A stretch of DNA of 6,520 nt from positions 1-6,520 of the forward strand of contig JBBRPS010000607.1 in the NCBI GenBank assembly GCA_038227745.1, written 5' to 3'. This DNA is from DASPXY01 sp038227745 (GTDB lineage: Bacteria; Planctomycetota; Planctomycetia; Gemmatales; Gemmataceae). This document shows, one piece after another, positions 5,102-6,520 of this stretch. The translations under genes and the position numbers were made by a program. How positions within the stretch are numbered: position 1 is the stretch's first letter; the number at the start of each line of letters is the position of its first letter. The notes under the pieces were generated by a model, which was not told the origin of the DNA, made no database searches, and worked only from the letters and a program-made list of their open reading frames with translations.

Positions 5102-6346
5102 ATGGCGAATCTCGGCAAGAAGAACGGCGTCTACCTCGCCCGCTTCCGCTACTCCGGGAAGGAGTACAAGAAATCCCTCAAGACCAGTGACCGCAAGACG
5201 GCCGAGGCCGCGATACACCGCGTCGAGGACGCCCTGCACCGCCTCGCCATCAACACCCTCGCCGTCCCTGAAGGGGTTGACCCGGGCGACTTCATCGTCA
5301 GCGGCGGCACCGCCGCCGCCGCCCCGAGGATTCCTCAGCCCCGTGCAGTGCCGACGCTCGACGCGGCCATCCAGGAGTACCTGAACAACCTGGGGCACCT
5401 TGCCGAGTCGAACCGCTACACCATCGCCGTCCACCTACGCAATCTCAAGAAGAAGTTGCCGGGCAAGGTCAACGAGCCCATTAACCGGATCGAGTACCGG
5501 GACCTGGAGGACTTCATCCAGGCCCGGCTGAAGGAGCGATCAAAGACGACCGTCAGCAAGGAGCGCGAGACGGCCGTGCAGTTCTTCGGCTGGGCAGTCG
5601 CGCGGGCGTACCTCACCGAGTCGCCCACGGAGGAACTGACCACGATCAAGACCGAGGGTAACCGCTCCTCCAAGTTCCGGACCGTCGAGGAGGTCGAGGG
5701 CATCATCGCCCGCGGCGGGCTGACGAAATCCCAGGAGTGGGCCCTGTGGGACTGGTTGTACCTCACCCCCGCCGAAATCGCCGAGATCCTCGCCACCGTC
5801 CGCGAGCGGTCGCGGCGGGACGTCTCGTTCATCCTGCACGCCCTCCCCAGTTACACCGGCATGCGTCGCAGCGAACTCCTGCGCCTGCAGTGGATCGACG
5901 TGGCGTTTGACCAGGGCACCCTGACGGCGCGCAGCCGAAAACAGTCCCGGCAGGAGGCGGAGACGCAGCGCCAGACCGACCTGCACCCCGAGTTGAAGGC
6001 CATCCTGCTGAACTGGCAGAAGCAGCGGCCCAAAGGCCAGTACGTCGTCTGCGACGACGATAGCATGAAGCCGCTGACGCCCCGAGAGGCCAACAGCCGG
6101 TTCTGGCAACCGCTGCGGGGGACGAAGTGGTGCCTGTGCAGCCACAAGAACCGCTTCAAACTCGGCTTTCACGTCTACCGGCACTCGTTCGCCTCGAACC
6201 TGGCCGCCTCTGGTGTCGATCAGCGCGTGATCGACGAGTGGATGGGCCACCAGACAGAGAGCATGCGTCGCAGATACCGCCACCTGTTCCCGAAGGACCG
6301 GCGCTCGGCCATCGAGAGCTTCTCGCTGGCGCCGCCGAGCGGATGA
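5102..6346 (+). CDS. Tyrosine recombinase / phage-type integrase
   Basis: 414 residues. The N-terminal part (about 1-50) has the YLARFRYSGKEYKKSLKT pattern of an arm-type DNA-binding beta-sheet. A core-binding helical domain covers about 84-178, followed by a linker (about 190-235), then the catalytic domain (about 240-400). All catalytic positions are present: R255 (TGMRRSEL), K280 as the likely beta-hairpin lysine, H357 and R360 (HVYRHSF), H383 (WMGH), and nucleophile Y392 (RRRYRHL). It should cut and rejoin DNA through a 3'-phosphotyrosine link and act at the neighbouring tRNA-Gln. An unusual W343-C344-L-C346-S-H348 stretch precedes the HxxR box. The start at 5102 has only a weak site (GGTGA, 5092-5096), but the protein begins with the family-typical N-terminus there. 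The gene is intact. Whether the element is still mobile cannot be judged; no excisionase gene is visible. Confidence 0.93.
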   Translation: MANLGKKNGVYLARFRYSGKEYKKSLKTSDRKTAEAAIHRVEDALHRLAINTLAVPEGVDPGDFIVSGGTAAAAPRIPQPRAVPTLDAAIQEYLNNLGHLAESNRYTIAVHLRNLKKKLPGKVNEPINRIEYRDLEDFIQARLKERSKTTVSKERETAVQFFGWAVARAYLTESPTEELTTIKTEGNRSSKFRTVEEVEGIIARGGLTKSQEWALWDWLYLTPAEIAEILATVRERSRRDVSFILHALPSYTGMRRSELLRLQWIDVAFDQGTLTARSRKQSRQEAETQRQTDLHPELKAILLNWQKQRPKGQYVVCDDDSMKPLTPREANSRFWQPLRGTKWCLCSHKNRFKLGFHVYRHSFASNLAASGVDQRVIDEWMGHQTESMRRRYRHLFPKDRRSAIESFSLAPPSG

Positions 6347-6398
6347 GCCAGCCTTGTTGGTGATAAGCTGAGCGCTGGGTACTTCTACTGTATCCGTC

Positions 6399-6427
6399 TT
6401 GAGCGGGTGCAACTTGTTCCGTAGATT
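6399..6427 (+). promoter_or_regulatory. Candidate promoter of the right-end gene
   Basis: TTGAGC (6399-6404; 4 of 6) and TAGATT (6422-6427; 4 of 6) are spaced by 17 nt. The start of transcription would fall near 6433-6435, about 30 nt before the ATG at 6464. Confidence 0.4.
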
Positions 6428-6458
6428 CTCCTTGGGACTCAGCAGTCCGAGAAGGAGG
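6428..6458 (+). promoter_or_regulatory. Strong Shine-Dalgarno site that can be masked by a hairpin
   Basis: AAGGAGG (6452-6458) stands 5 nt before the ATG at 6464, a near-perfect ribosome binding site. Its AAGGAG (6452-6457) is exactly complementary to CTCCTT (6428-6433). An inner 5-bp stem (6435-6439 / 6444-6448, loop CAGC) brings the two together, with a 1x3 internal loop between the stems. RNA coming from upstream could therefore hide the site. RNA started near 6434 would lack the masking arm and keep only the inner stem. Confidence 0.6.
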
Positions 6459-6463
6459 ACGCC

Positions 6464-6520
6464 ATGGAACGACGGTTTCGCGTGCGCTTGGAGGAGTTGC
6501 TCGACGATGCGGTCGTCGAA
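6464..6520 (+). CDS. Start of a gene cut by the window; possibly an IS701-type transposase
   Basis: Only 19 codons are visible, reading MERRFRVRLEELLDDAVVE, and the frame is open to the window end. The start is well supported by AAGGAGG 5 nt upstream. The charged opening with paired Arg, then an L-x-x-L-L helix and V-V-E, resembles from memory the N-termini of IS701-family DDE transposases. Nineteen residues are too few to be certain, and it could be another helical DNA-binding protein of the integrated element. If it is a transposase, the left end of the insertion sequence should lie between the integrase stop (6346) and about 6398; no inverted repeat partner is visible because the right end is outside the window. 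Confidence 0.5.
   Translation, partial: MERRFRVRLEELLDDAVVE

Noticed and set aside
1..6520. CRISPR array or tandem repeat array
   Set aside because: No regularly spaced direct repeats were found; the repeated sequences are palindromes or a single octamer pair.

Overview
The window looks like chromosomal DNA of a planctomycete, probably of the Gemmata/Pirellula type. The main reasons are a secreted protein joining a short Planctomycete-type cytochrome c domain (CxxCH followed by an LMPPP motif) to a WD40 propeller, a large exported PPC/Ig-type protein beside it, high GC content, and long palindromic repeats between genes. This assignment rests on protein architecture, not on a database match.

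Left part (1-4390), minus strand. Reading in the direction of transcription, a candidate promoter (4362-4390) and a leader of about 180 nt precede an 861-residue exported multidomain protein (1586-4171). After a 121-nt gap comes a 468-residue exported cytochrome c/WD40 protein (58-1464). The gap is largely filled by an 89-bp inverted repeat (1489-1577) that can fold as one long hairpin or as an outer stem carrying two 21-nt hairpins, like a REP/BIME element. A perfect 58-bp palindrome (1-58) starts at the last base of the second gene's stop codon. The two proteins are probably co-expressed and act outside the cytoplasmic membrane; their substrates and partners are not evident.

Middle (4391-4820). 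About 430 bases separate the minus-strand unit from a plus-strand tRNA. I see no gene here. It holds GC-rich inverted repeats and a possible promoter for the tRNA.

Right part (4821-6520), plus strand. tRNA-Gln(CUG) is followed by a clear intrinsic terminator, a short regulatory stretch with a dyad around a -10-like box, and a complete tyrosine recombinase (5102-6346) with all six catalytic residues. A site-specific integrase directly 3' of a tRNA in the same orientation is the classic edge of an integrated element, so the DNA to the right is probably accessory. At the right end a new gene begins (6464, cut by the window). Its first 19 residues resemble the start of an IS701-type transposase. 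Its Shine-Dalgarno sequence can be masked by a hairpin whose outer 5' arm lies just upstream of the start expected from the gene's own candidate promoter. That arrangement fits protection of a transposase from read-through transcription.

No wholly new multi-gene system is visible. The most interesting signals are the two palindromic repeats, the tRNA/integrase boundary, and the masked ribosome binding site of the putative transposase.
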